62,599 nt of DNA, from NCBI GenBank assembly GCA_016872555.1, contig VGZO01000025.1:1-62599 (forward strand). The letters are read 5' to 3'. A model generated the notes under the pieces. That model made no database searches. It was not told the origin of the DNA and saw nothing but the letters and a program-made list of their open reading frames with translations. Positions 52,557 through 61,289 of the stretch are shown one piece after another. The stretch is from Planctomycetota bacterium (lineage in GTDB: Bacteria > Planctomycetota > Planctomycetia > Pirellulales > UBA1268). The first letter of the stretch is position 1. Each line of letters begins with the position of its first letter. Made by a program: the position numbers and the translations under genes.

Positions 52557-55376
52557 ATGGGATACGTGTCGCGCGCGAGCAAGACGAGCACGGTCTGGAG
52601 TTGGGGGATGGTGGCGGCGCTCCTGGCACTGCCGGGGGGGGCGGCCGAGCCGCCGTCGCTGGCCACGTCGCTGGCCCCCTGGTGGGAGTGCGTCAGCGTT
52701 ACCCGCGATGCCTTCGCGATCTCGGGGACCGTCGTCCTCGACGCCCGCGGCGCTGCCAAGCAGAAGGCGACGCTCCGCCTGGCCCGCTATGACGCCACGG
52801 CGTTCGACCTCGTCGTCGAGCATCCTGAATATGCCGCCACGATCCGCCGCCGGGCCGAGGGGGTGGCCCTCGCCCTCCCGCGGCACGGGGTCGTCCACCT
52901 CGGCGAGGGGGATTTCGTCGGCCCCGACCATCTCGCCCCGGGGGGGGCGGTGGCGCGGCTGGTGTCCCCCGACTCGGCCGCCGTGGCCGCGCTGCCGTTT
53001 CTCGCCCAGCCTGGCGCCGCCGGGGTCGCGGGGCTGGCGACCGGGATCCTCGGGGTTCGCTACGACCCGGCCGCGGCTGCCTGGAAGCTCGACGACGCCA
53101 CCCTCGCCTTCCCGGCCCCCGACACGCTCGCGCTGCGTGCCGGGGACGTCCACGTCGATCTCGTCCTCGCCCCCGCCGGCGATGCGGCGCCCCTCGCCGA
53201 GTGGCCTGGGCTGCGGGTCAACAGGGTCCCGCGCGGGGACATCGAGCGGCAACTGGCCCGCGGGGCCCGCCGCGCCCTGGAAATCCTCGCCCCCGGGCCG
53301 ACGCTTCTCGACCCCTCGGGCGACGGGAAGCGTGTCCCTCATGGCAGTCTCGAGTGGGTTGACGGGATGCGGGTGGTGACGCTCCACGGCACACCCGAGG
53401 AAATCGGCCGCGCCCACGGGGAATTGCTCGCCGTCGAAGCGCACCGGTGCATCGACTCGGTGCTCCACGTCGTCGGGACGGTGGAGACGATCCGGACCGG
53501 GGAGTGGTTCCGCGACCGGCTCGCCGGGGCCGCCGCCCGCCTCGCCCCCCACATCCCCGAGCGCCACAAAGCCGAGACGAACGCCCTCGCCGCGGCCCTC
53601 GGCGTCGATCCGGAGCTGTTCGCCGTCGTCAACGTCTTTCCCGAGCTGTTCCACTGTTCGGGGTTCGCCGTCTCCGGCAGCGCCACCGCCGACGGCGTGC
53701 TCTACCACGGCCGGGTCCTCGACTACATGACCGAGATCGGCCTCCAGGACGCGGCGGCGGCGTTCGTCGTCGTCCCCACGGGGATGATTCCGTTCGTCAA
53801 CGTCGGCTACGCCGGGTTCACCGGCAGCGTCAGCGGGATGAACGCCCGGTCGATCTCGCTCGGCGAGATGGGGGGCCGCGGCGAGGGGCAGTGGGACGGC
53901 GTGCCGATGGCGACGCTGATGCGCCGGGCGCTGGAGGAGTGCTCGACCCTCGACGAGGTCGTCGCCCTGTGGCGCGACAACCCGCGGACGTGCGAATACT
54001 ACTACGTCTTCGCCGACGGCAAGAGCCGGCGGGCCGTCGGTGTGGCGGCGACCCCCGCCGAACTGCAGGTGGTCGGCGCGGGGGAGGCGCACCCGCTGCT
54101 CGGGCCCGGGATCCCCGACTCCGTCGTGCTCTCGGCGGGGGATCGGCTCGCGTGCCTCCGCGGCCGGGTCGAGGAGGCCCACGGGAAACTCGACGAAACC
54201 TCGGCTTTCCACCTCATGGACCGCCCGGTGGCGATGCGCTCCAACCTCCACAACGTCCTCTTCGTGCCCGAGCAGCTCGTCCTCCATGTCGCCCACGCCG
54301 CCCACGGCAAGCCGGCGGCCGAATGCCGCAGCGTGCGGCTCGATTTCGGCGCCCTCCTCGAGAAAGTGCCGGCGGAGGCCCGCGACGCGGCGGCGGCGGT
54401 CCGCGTGGCTCCGGGGGCCTGTTTTCCAGCCACCGATTCACTCGCCGCCGGCATCGATCCGCAGGCCGACGCCCGGGAGTGCCTCGACGGGCTGGTCTGG
54501 AAACCGGAGGCGTTCACCGTCGAGCTCGAGGAGCCGGGGAAGGGCCCCGGCGACCTCCTCGTCCGCTTCCCCTCCCCCAGGGCCGGCGGCGTGCCGTCGA
54601 ACGACGCGGTCTGGATGGAGTGGTACCAGGCCCGCGACGGAGCCGGCGTGCCGAAGCGGGCGGCGGCCTGCATCGTCGTCCACGAGTCGGGGGGCGGCAT
54701 GACCGTCGGCCGGCTCGTGTCCCGCAGCCTCGCCGCCCGGGGCGTCCACGCGTTCATGGTCCAGCTGCCATTTTACGGCCGCCGTCGCCCCCCCCAGTCG
54801 GGACTTGGCAGCGAAGCGGTGGTGCTCGCCGTCCGGCAGGCCGTCGCCGATGTCCGGCGGGCCCGCGACGCAGCCGCGGCACTGCCGCTGGTCGATCCTG
54901 GGCGGATCGCGCTGCAGGGGACGAGCCTGGGGGGCTTCGTGGCCGCCACGACGGCGGGGCTCGACCGCGGTTTTCACCGCGTTTTCATCATGCTCGCCGG
55001 CGGCGACCTGGCGGGCGTCATCGAGCAGGGCAAGAAGGACGCGGCGAAGCTCCGTGAGGATCTGGCCCGCTCGGGGCTCGACCCGACGATGGTCCGCGAC
55101 ACGCTCTCCGCGATCGAACCGCTGCGCCTGGCCCACCGCTACGATCGCGACAGCACCTGGATTTATTGCGGCCGGTTCGACGACGTCGTGCCTCCGGAGC
55201 ACTCGCGGCGGCTGGCGACGGCGGCGGGCCTGCCCCGCGATCGGCTGGTGGAGATGTACGCCAACCACTACTCCGGGATCGTGTTCCTTCCGCTGATCCT
55301 CGCCGAGGTCCAAACCCGCATCGACGGCGCCCCGGATGCAACCCCCGGGGCGAACATTCCAGCGGTGGCACCCTGA
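52557..55376 (+). CDS. C45-type acyltransferase/hydrolase fused to an alpha/beta-hydrolase
   Basis: This 939-residue secreted protein combines two enzyme folds. A signal peptide (about residues 1-35) is followed by a beta-rich region. The C45 (Ntn-hydrolase) domain has H-G-T-P-E-E-I-G-R-A-H-G, then V-N-V-F-P-E-L-F-H-C-S-G-F-A-V with the probable nucleophile Cys367, and G-V-L-Y-H-G-R-V-L-D-Y-M. From about residue 690 an alpha/beta-hydrolase follows: nucleophile Ser790 in Q-G-T-S-L-G-G-F, an acid in F-D-D-V-V, and a likely His in Y-A-N-H-Y-S. The C45 family cuts or transfers acyl groups, and the second domain could act on the same amide or ester substrates. The ATG chosen has GGGGGA upstream; an in-frame GTG at 52539 is possible. 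Confidence 0.85.
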   Translation: MGYVSRASKTSTVWSWGMVAALLALPGGAAEPPSLATSLAPWWECVSVTRDAFAISGTVVLDARGAAKQKATLRLARYDATAFDLVVEHPEYAATIRRRAEGVALALPRHGVVHLGEGDFVGPDHLAPGGAVARLVSPDSAAVAALPFLAQPGAAGVAGLATGILGVRYDPAAAAWKLDDATLAFPAPDTLALRAGDVHVDLVLAPAGDAAPLAEWPGLRVNRVPRGDIERQLARGARRALEILAPGPTLLDPSGDGKRVPHGSLEWVDGMRVVTLHGTPEEIGRAHGELLAVEAHRCIDSVLHVVGTVETIRTGEWFRDRLAGAAARLAPHIPERHKAETNALAAALGVDPELFAVVNVFPELFHCSGFAVSGSATADGVLYHGRVLDYMTEIGLQDAAAAFVVVPTGMIPFVNVGYAGFTGSVSGMNARSISLGEMGGRGEGQWDGVPMATLMRRALEECSTLDEVVALWRDNPRTCEYYYVFADGKSRRAVGVAATPAELQVVGAGEAHPLLGPGIPDSVVLSAGDRLACLRGRVEEAHGKLDETSAFHLMDRPVAMRSNLHNVLFVPEQLVLHVAHAAHGKPAAECRSVRLDFGALLEKVPAEARDAAAAVRVAPGACFPATDSLAAGIDPQADARECLDGLVWKPEAFTVELEEPGKGPGDLLVRFPSPRAGGVPSNDAVWMEWYQARDGAGVPKRAAACIVVHESGGGMTVGRLVSRSLAARGVHAFMVQLPFYGRRRPPQSGLGSEAVVLAVRQAVADVRRARDAAAALPLVDPGRIALQGTSLGGFVAATTAGLDRGFHRVFIMLAGGDLAGVIEQGKKDAAKLREDLARSGLDPTMVRDTLSAIEPLRLAHRYDRDSTWIYCGRFDDVVPPEHSRRLATAAGLPRDRLVEMYANHYSGIVFLPLILAEVQTRIDGAPDATPGANIPAVAP

Positions 55377-55442
55377 AAAACTGCAGGAAAACAACGAGAA
55401 CGAGCTCATTTGTTAGGAACTGATGAGTTTTTTGCCAACCTG

Positions 55443-55470
55443 TTGACCAACTCTGGCGATTTTGTATTCT
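55443..55470 (+). promoter_or_regulatory. Sigma-70-like promoter upstream of the secreted protein gene
   Basis: TTGACC at 55443-55448 and TATTCT at 55465-55470 are separated by 16 bp in a locally AT-rich patch inside otherwise GC-rich DNA. The patch lies in a 356-bp gap (55377-55732) that has no other gene. The sequence also holds a weaker sigma-54-like motif (GG-N10-GC, 55498-55514), so the true promoter is not settled. Confidence 0.4.
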
Positions 55471-55732
55471 CCACCTGTCCGCAAGTTCTTTCTTTCCCAG
55501 GAACCGCTACTGCAAGCATCGGTCATCGTCGCCGAAGGTCGCGTAATCGCGTCCGCTTGCAGTCTCTTTTGGTTCCTTGGTCTTCCGTGTCTCGGCCATA
55601 TGCCTGGCTGTTTCCGGTAGGCGTTCGGGTTGGGTTTTCCCGACCCCGGGTTCCGCTGATTCTTCTCGCGGAGGATGCGTGGCTCCGGTGCGATTGCCGG
55701 TGCCTGTGGGGCCTAACCACAAAGGTTTTCCG

Positions 55733-56278
55733 ATGCGCTCTCTCCTCACGTTCGGGAAGACTCTGGTGTCCTGCCTGCTGGCCGCGAGCCTGACTGCAGC
55801 CGTTTCGCAGGGCGAGACGATCACCTGGATCGATCCCCCCGAGACCCGTTCGATCGGTGTGGCCGAAGCCTCCTGGGCCAAGTCGCTCGATGTCGATCAC
55901 GCGACCGTGACGCGCGGCTCGTTGGCCGCGCTGTCAGACCCCGCGCCGACGCCGATCGCCCAGCCGGTCGTGGCGGCGCCTGTGAGCATCGAGCTCCCGT
56001 TGGCGGTCAAGACGGCGATCACCGCGAAGGAAGCAGCTTCCGAGAAGACGGAGTTCGGCGCGACTCTGCCGTGGATGGCGATCAACTCGCGGCCTGCGAA
56101 GTCGGGCATCGACCCCTACCCGAGCTGGGGCGGTGCCGCGCTGGTGGTCGACGACGTGACCACTCTGCCGACCGAGGACAGCGATTTGGACACCTACACG
56201 GGGGGCTACCAGGCGGTCAGTCTGGGCTTGAGCCGCAAGGGGTTCGCCATGGCCGGCAGCCGGTTCCTGACTCCGTGA
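55733..56278 (+). CDS. Secreted protein of unknown function
   Basis: This is a 181-residue protein with a clear signal peptide (K-T-L-V-S-C-L-L-A-A-S-L-T-A-A-V-S-Q-G). The mature part is low in Cys, has an alternating Ala/Pro/Val middle, and ends with D-T-Y-T-G-G-Y-Q-A-V-S-L-G-L-S-R-K-G-F-A-M-A. I recognise no family. There is no sortase, PEP-CTERM or lipobox signal. It has a long AT-richer leader. The following 319 bp to hisI contain nothing I recognise. Confidence 0.6.
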   Translation: MRSLLTFGKTLVSCLLAASLTAAVSQGETITWIDPPETRSIGVAEASWAKSLDVDHATVTRGSLAALSDPAPTPIAQPVVAAPVSIELPLAVKTAITAKEAASEKTEFGATLPWMAINSRPAKSGIDPYPSWGGAALVVDDVTTLPTEDSDLDTYTGGYQAVSLGLSRKGFAMAGSRFLTP

Positions 56279-56597
56279 CCGTCCGGACCGGTGCTCGCCA
56301 CCGTCGGTGATCGGCTGGCAGGCATCGCGCCCTAGTCGCCCGAACGCCATGGTGCCGATTGTGCCCGTTCACCGTCCCGGCCAGCCTCCGGGAGGAAGCG
56401 AATCTCGAAACTGCACACGCCGATAGTCCCCATCCCGTCCGCCGCCCCGGTGGGCGGGTGACCTGAGGAGAGTCACGACGACGGATTGGGGGTATCGTGG
56501 AATGGGCCCCGGCGGGCATACGCCGGGGCCCGTTTCGTTGCGGCGGTCACCAGGGCGGCTGACCAGGGCGGTGGGTTTGACGGCTCGGAGGTGTCAG

Positions 56598-57080
56598 GTG
56601 CACGACGACGGACGACTGTTCGCGCCGCGGGCGAGTGTCGAGCAGGTGGAGGAGGGGGTGGAATTGGCCCCCAAGTTCGACGAGCAGGGGCTGATTCCCT
56701 GCGTCACGACAGACCATCGCAGCGGGGAGTTGCTGATGGTGGCGGTGATGAATCGCGAGGCGCTGTCGCGGTCGATCGAGAGCGGCGAAGCCTGGTACTA
56801 CAGCCGGAGCCGCAAGCAGCTGTGGCACAAGGGGGCCACCAGCGGCCTGGTCCAGCGGATCGTCGAGATGCGGATCGACGACGACCAAGACTGCGTCTGG
56901 CTGCGGGTCGAGGTGGCCGGCGGGGCGAGCTGCCATGTCGGCTACCGTTCGTGCTTCTACCGGCGCGTTCCGGTCAGCAGCGAACGCTCCGCGGGCACGG
57001 CGCTTGAGTTCACCGAGACCGGCAAGGTCTTCGACCCCCGGGCGGTCTACGGCGACGCCCCCAACCCGACCCAGCTGTAG
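56598..57080 (+). CDS. hisI: Phosphoribosyl-AMP cyclohydrolase
   Basis: This is a 160-residue enzyme of histidine biosynthesis step 3, opening the purine ring of phosphoribosyl-AMP. Characteristic blocks are [24 protein letters not shown], the Mg-binding D-D-D-Q-D-C, and the zinc cysteine block [10 protein letters not shown]. The fused phosphoribosyl-ATP pyrophosphohydrolase domain (HisE) is absent. GGAGG precedes the GTG start. No other his genes are adjacent. Confidence 0.93.
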   Translation: MHDDGRLFAPRASVEQVEEGVELAPKFDEQGLIPCVTTDHRSGELLMVAVMNREALSRSIESGEAWYYSRSRKQLWHKGATSGLVQRIVEMRIDDDQDCVWLRVEVAGGASCHVGYRSCFYRRVPVSSERSAGTALEFTETGKVFDPRAVYGDAPNPTQL

Positions 57081-57350
57081 GCTGGCGTAGGGCGGCGGGT
57101 ATGCGCCTCTTCGGCGCCCCAGCCGGTTGCGTCTTGAAGCCGGCATCGGGCAGGAGCTGTTGCCGTAGCGGGCCGGGCGAGCGGATTGATCGGCCCCCGG
57201 CTCCGCTCAATTGCCGAAGGGGGCTGTCGCAGGGCAGGCGTGGGATCGACGGAGGGCGCCACCCTTACGGCCCAAAGTGAGGCTCGGCGAGGTCACGCCC
57301 CGCGGCCTCGATGCCGCCTAAAACCCCTCTGGGGGGGCAAAAACAGGCAA

Positions 57351-57407
57351 TCACCAATCTGGTGAGCCTCACCAAAGTGATGAGTCCCGGGCTAACCAAA
57401 ATGGTGA
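57351..57407. promoter_or_regulatory. Three direct copies of a 15-bp dyad upstream of the PEP-CTERM gene
   Basis: TCACCA-ATC-TGGTGA (57351-57365, perfect), TCACCA-AAG-TGATGA (57369-57383, one mismatch) and TAACCA-AAA-TGGTGA (57393-57407, one mismatch) share the form T(C/A)ACCA-N3-TG(G/A)TGA. Starts are 18 and 24 bp apart. They lie 122-178 bp before a sigma-54-like promoter, where activators of that system normally bind. Confidence 0.65.
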
Positions 57408-57528
57408 CTCGGGGTTCGCAAGGGAGCCATTTCCGGACCCTTTCTCAGGCCGGAAATAATTCCGCAAAGTCTTTCCATGAATGGGCTTACGAATTTTTTC
57501 CGTTCATTTTCGAGGGCTGGTTTCGGAT

Positions 57529-57545
57529 TTGGCACGGTCCCTGCA
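57529..57545 (+). promoter_or_regulatory. Sigma-54-type promoter of the PEP-CTERM gene
   Basis: TTGGCACG-GTCC-CTGCA matches the -24/-12 consensus TTGGCACG-N4-TTGCA at all but one of the 13 fixed positions. GG (57531-57532) and GC (57543-57544) are exactly 12 bp apart, the diagnostic spacing. Transcription would start near 57556, giving a leader of about 68 nt to the ATG at 57624. Sigma-54 control of PEP-CTERM genes through PrsR-type activators is known in proteobacteria. Confidence 0.65.
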
Positions 57546-57623
57546 CTGCCTATGGGCGTCAGCAAGTCGGTTGGAAACCCAACACCCGTCTTCACCACCG
57601 CCCTGTCAGCCAAGGACCGTCCC

Positions 57624-58772
57624 ATGCGCATCTCGCTCGCCACCATGCTCTCCCGTCGCGTTTGCCACCTGGCTGCCGTCGCCTTGGCGATGTGCGCTCT
57701 GCCTTGTGCAGCGGCGACCGTTACCTGGAACGGAAACGGCGCCAACAACAATTGGAGCACCGGCGCCAACTGGGTCGGAGGCACTGCTCCCGCCGGGACG
57801 GGGGCCGGCGACACGCTGATCTTCGGGAGCGGAACCAACCGCCCGACGACGATCAACACCGTCAACGACTTTCGGATTTCGGCGACGTCCGGGGCAGCTC
57901 TACGGTTCACGTCGGCGGTGAATTACTCGCTGAGCGGTTCGTCGGTCGTCCTCGCCGGCAATGTCTCGCAGACGGCGGCGTCGTCGGTGGCGATTGCCAA
58001 CGACATCAAGATGTCCGGAGTACGTACGTTTGCGTTGACGAACGCGACCGGCACGATCAACGCCTCGGGCGTGATCTCCGAGACGGGGGGATCGGCCAGC
58101 CTGACCAAGACAGGCCCCGGCACGCTGATCCTCGGCGGCAACAACACCTATACCGGCGACACGCTCCTCCAAGGTGGTACGACGATCATCAACGGCACGA
58201 ACGCCGCCTCGAACGTCCTGGTCAGTTCCGGTGCCACGCTGCGTGGTGTCGGACGTGTTGGAAACGTTCTCGTCGAGGGTGCGGTGCGGGCGGGCACCAA
58301 CGGCAGTAGCGGAATCCTCAACACCGGTTCGTTGACACTCCTGGATACCGCATCCTCGATCTTCAACATCTCGGGTACGACCCAGGGCTCGACATACAAC
58401 TCGATCAAGTCCAGCGGCAACGTGGACTTCGGCCTGTCGACCTTGATCCTCAACCTTCCGTCCAGCACGAAGCTGCCCAACTACTCCTCGTACAAGCTGT
58501 TCGATGCCCCCTCATACTCGAGCAATATCGGCGGCATCCCGAACGTTTCTTACCTCGGTCAGGACTTGGCGTTCGAGGACAAGGGCAACGGCCAGTGGGA
58601 GGCATACAACGCCACGATCGAGCAGGCGGTGAGGTTCGATGCCACTACCGGAACGCTGACGGTGGTGCCGGAGCCCTCGTCAATCGTGCTGGCGACGATG
58701 GCCGGTGGCATGGCCGGAGTCTTCGGGATCCGCCGCCGTCGGCAGGGACAATCCAAGGTGGCCAACGGGTGA
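57624..58772 (+). CDS. PEP-CTERM protein with autotransporter-type beta-strand repeats
   Basis: This is a 382-residue exported protein. A signal peptide (H-L-A-A-V-A-L-A-M-C-A-L-P-C-A-A-A) leads into T-V-T-W-N-G-N-G-A-N-N-N-W-S, the usual start of planctomycete beta-helix proteins. The motif L-T-K-T-G-P-G-T-L-I-L-G-G-N-N-T-Y-T-G-D-T is the autotransporter-associated beta-strand repeat. The C-terminus has V-P-E-P-S-S-I-V-L-A-T-M-A-G-G-M-A-G-V-F-G-I-R-R-R-R, a complete PEP-CTERM sorting signal processed by an exosortase. Many Thr/Asn/Gly residues fit a surface or matrix protein. The start is the ATG after the predicted sigma-54 leader. Confidence 0.9.
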   Translation: MRISLATMLSRRVCHLAAVALAMCALPCAAATVTWNGNGANNNWSTGANWVGGTAPAGTGAGDTLIFGSGTNRPTTINTVNDFRISATSGAALRFTSAVNYSLSGSSVVLAGNVSQTAASSVAIANDIKMSGVRTFALTNATGTINASGVISETGGSASLTKTGPGTLILGGNNTYTGDTLLQGGTTIINGTNAASNVLVSSGATLRGVGRVGNVLVEGAVRAGTNGSSGILNTGSLTLLDTASSIFNISGTTQGSTYNSIKSSGNVDFGLSTLILNLPSSTKLPNYSSYKLFDAPSYSSNIGGIPNVSYLGQDLAFEDKGNGQWEAYNATIEQAVRFDATTGTLTVVPEPSSIVLATMAGGMAGVFGIRRRRQGQSKVANG

Positions 58773-58838
58773 ACGAAGCGTCCCGACCGGCTTGCTGACA
58801 CCTGCAGGACGGGACGACTGCGACGATGACCACGGCTG

Positions 58839-58863
58839 CGGCCGGCCCCGTGCGGGCCGGCCG
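58839..58863. terminator. Strong hairpin after the PEP-CTERM gene
   Basis: CGGCCGGCCC-CGTGC-GGGCCGGCCG is a perfect 10-bp GC stem 66 bp after the PEP-CTERM stop codon. No T tract follows (TCGTCGTTTG), so an intrinsic-terminator role is only suggested. Confidence 0.4.
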
Positions 58864-58982
58864 TCGTCGTTTGGCGACGGCACGGGATCGGCTCCACCGC
58901 CGGTCGGCCCGGTCGCTGCCGCGACTGTAGACTGAAGCGCAGGACAGTGTCCGGCGTTGCACCAGCTTCACGGTCGACCGGC

Positions 58983-60278
58983 ATGACGATCCGCGCGATT
59001 CAGCCGCCTTCCGGCCCGCAGGCAGCGCGACTGCCTGTTTCGTGCCATGGATTTTTCGGTACGGCCTCGGCGCGGTGGCTGAGGGCGCTGCTGATGGGGA
59101 GTGTGGCGATCGTCTCCACACCGGCGGTCGCCGACGGCGTCGATGTCGTCACCATCGCCAAGCACGGGGCGATCCGCGGCCGGATCGTTCGCCGCGAGGA
59201 CGACGGCACGCTCACGCTCGTCGTCCGCCGCGCGTGGCTGGCCGAGGCGGCACCGGAGCTCGAGCGCGAGGCGGTGCGCGACGACCGGGTCAACGCCCTG
59301 GCGGCCCGCGAGGATGTCCGCCGGCGGATCGAGGCCACGCTCGCCACCCTCCCCGAGGATGACAAACGGCGGACGTTCCTCGAGACGGAGTCGGCCCGGA
59401 TCGAGCGGCTCCTCGCCGACCCGGCCAAGGACCCCGCCGCACGGGCACCGTTCACCTGGCTGCGCCTGCCGGCCAAGAGCGTGAAGCGCGAGCAGGCGGC
59501 CGATCCCGCCGCGCGGCGCATCGTCGGCTGGGCCTGGGCGGAGGGCCTCGACGGCGCCGAGACGCGCCAGGCCGAGAGGCTGCGGCGTGATGTGGTGGCG
59601 CTGGGCATCGATCCCGCGGCCGAGCCGCCCGCGCTTGCCGACCGGCTCCCGCCCCTGCCCCAGGACGACCGCACCTGGCAGGCGCGCCTGGCGCTGCTCG
59701 CCGACGCCCTCGACGGGCCGGTGACGTTCCAGGGGGTCGGCGACCTCCAGGTGCGGCGCGACCAGGCCGCCGATGCCGCCGCGATCCTCCCGCTCCTCCA
59801 GGAGACGCTCGGCGGGAGCCTCGAGAGTCTCCTCGGGGGCCTCGGGGGGGCCCGCCCGGCCGCCGATCCGTGGCGCTGGGTCGCCAGCGCCCGCGGCCAG
59901 GCGGATGCCGCCGGGCGGTTCCGCGCCACCCGGCTGAACCTCGACCCGCAGGCGCGGCGCGTGACGATCGAGTCGGTGTTCCAGGTGCGCCTGTCCGACG
60001 GCGCCTGGGAGACGGTGTGGTTCCAGCGCCGCGAAGCCGACGGCACGCGCCCCCGGCCGCAGGCCGGCGACCGGCTCCGCGCCGACCCGCGGATCGCCAC
60101 GGCGCTCGACACGATCCGGGCCATCGGCCTGGTCGACGAGCGCCAGATCGAGGGGGCGCTGGCCACCGGCGCCGCCACGCTCGAGGCGCTCACCGCCACC
60201 GACGGCGCGTTCGCCGAGTTCCGCTCGCTCCATGCCCGTGCGCTCGATGGCCCGCCGCTGTGGTGGGACGGCCGCTGA
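58983..60278 (+). CDS. Secreted protein of unknown function
   Basis: This is a 431-residue protein with a hydrophobic leader (A-L-L-M-G-S-V-A-I-V-S-T-P-A-V-A-D) followed by V-D-V-V-T-I-A-K-H-G-A-I-R-G-R-I-V-R, a beta element like a small RNA- or peptide-binding barrel. Long charged Ala/Arg/Glu helices follow with P-P-L-P-Q-D-D-R-T-W in the middle, and a C-terminal part with W-E-T-V-W-F-Q-R-R. I know of no family. The ATG at 58983 is preferred over an in-frame GTG at 58947. Confidence 0.6.
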   Translation: MTIRAIQPPSGPQAARLPVSCHGFFGTASARWLRALLMGSVAIVSTPAVADGVDVVTIAKHGAIRGRIVRREDDGTLTLVVRRAWLAEAAPELEREAVRDDRVNALAAREDVRRRIEATLATLPEDDKRRTFLETESARIERLLADPAKDPAARAPFTWLRLPAKSVKREQAADPAARRIVGWAWAEGLDGAETRQAERLRRDVVALGIDPAAEPPALADRLPPLPQDDRTWQARLALLADALDGPVTFQGVGDLQVRRDQAADAAAILPLLQETLGGSLESLLGGLGGARPAADPWRWVASARGQADAAGRFRATRLNLDPQARRVTIESVFQVRLSDGAWETVWFQRREADGTRPRPQAGDRLRADPRIATALDTIRAIGLVDERQIEGALATGAATLEALTATDGAFAEFRSLHARALDGPPLWWDGR

Positions 60279-60314
60279 CGGGCCGACCGTGTGTCCGCTT
60301 CCGGAGTCCCTGCC

Positions 60315-61268
60315 ATGCCGGTGTTTTCACCGCTCGTCTCGCGCCGCCACCTGCTCGTCGCCGCCCCGGCCGCGCTCGCCCTCGCCGCCCCGGCGCGCGG
60401 TGCCGACGCCACGCCCGCCGCGGGGGCGCTCGTCGCCCCGCCGGCCGGCAAGCGGATCCTCCTGTCCTGCAAGCTCGGGATGATCCCCGGGGAGAGCGGC
60501 GGGCAGAAGCTGCCCCTGGCCGCGCGGCTGTTGCTTGCCAAGGAGGCGGGGTTCGACGGCGTCGATCTCGATCAGGCCGCGCTCTACACGCCGGCCGAGG
60601 CCCGCGCGGCGGTCGCCGAGTCGGGAGTCTTCGTCCACAACGCGATCAACCATGCCCACTGGCAACAGCGGCTCACCAGCACCGACGCCGCCGAGCGGGC
60701 GACCGCCGTGGCGAACCTCGAGCACTGCCTCCGCGTGGCCCATGCTGCCGGCGGCAGTGGCGTGCTGATCGTCGTCGGCCAGGGGGGGGATGGCCCGACA
60801 GCAGAGATCGAGGAGCGCTGCCGCAATGAATTGAAGAAGGTGCTGCCGCTGGCGGCATCGCTCGGCCAGCCGATCCTCGTCGAGAACGTCTGGAACCGGA
60901 TGATGTACGACCACGACGCCCCCCCCGAGCAGGGCCCGGAGAGATTCATCGCGTTCGTCGATTCGTTCAACAGCCCGTGGATCGGGATGTACTACGACAT
61001 CGGCAACCACTGGAAATACGGCCAGCCGAAGGACTGGATCCGGCAGTTCGGCCACCGCTGCGTGAAGCTCGACATCAAGGGCTTCAGCCGCAAGAAAAAC
61101 TCGTTCGTCGACATCGTCAGCCCCGACGACGACGTGCCCTGGGGAGAAGTCCGCGAGGCCCTCTCCGCGATCGGCTTCTCCGGCTGGGCGACGGCCGAAG
61201 TCGGCGGCGGCGACGTCGCCCGGCTGACGACCGTGCGGAAGCAGATGGAACAGGCGCTGTACGGGTGA
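60315..61268 (+). CDS. TAT-exported sugar phosphate isomerase/epimerase-like TIM barrel
   Basis: This is a 317-residue protein with a twin-arginine signal (S-R-R-H-L-L-V-A-A-P-A-A-L-A-L-A) and a TIM-barrel core of the AP-endonuclease-2/xylose-isomerase-like family. Visible elements are G-F-D-G-V-D-L-D near the start, N-L-E-H-C-L-R-V-A-H, I-L-V-E-N-V-W-N-R, Y-Y-D-I-G-N-H with the metal Asp and His, and K-L-D-I-K-G-F. Planctomycetes encode many exported members of this family, probably acting on sugars. The substrate is not predictable. It starts at the ATG of MPVFSP. Confidence 0.85.
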   Translation: MPVFSPLVSRRHLLVAAPAALALAAPARGADATPAAGALVAPPAGKRILLSCKLGMIPGESGGQKLPLAARLLLAKEAGFDGVDLDQAALYTPAEARAAVAESGVFVHNAINHAHWQQRLTSTDAAERATAVANLEHCLRVAHAAGGSGVLIVVGQGGDGPTAEIEERCRNELKKVLPLAASLGQPILVENVWNRMMYDHDAPPEQGPERFIAFVDSFNSPWIGMYYDIGNHWKYGQPKDWIRQFGHRCVKLDIKGFSRKKNSFVDIVSPDDDVPWGEVREALSAIGFSGWATAEVGGGDVARLTTVRKQMEQALYG

Positions 61269-61289
61269 GGGGGCGCGGAGCCAGCACCC

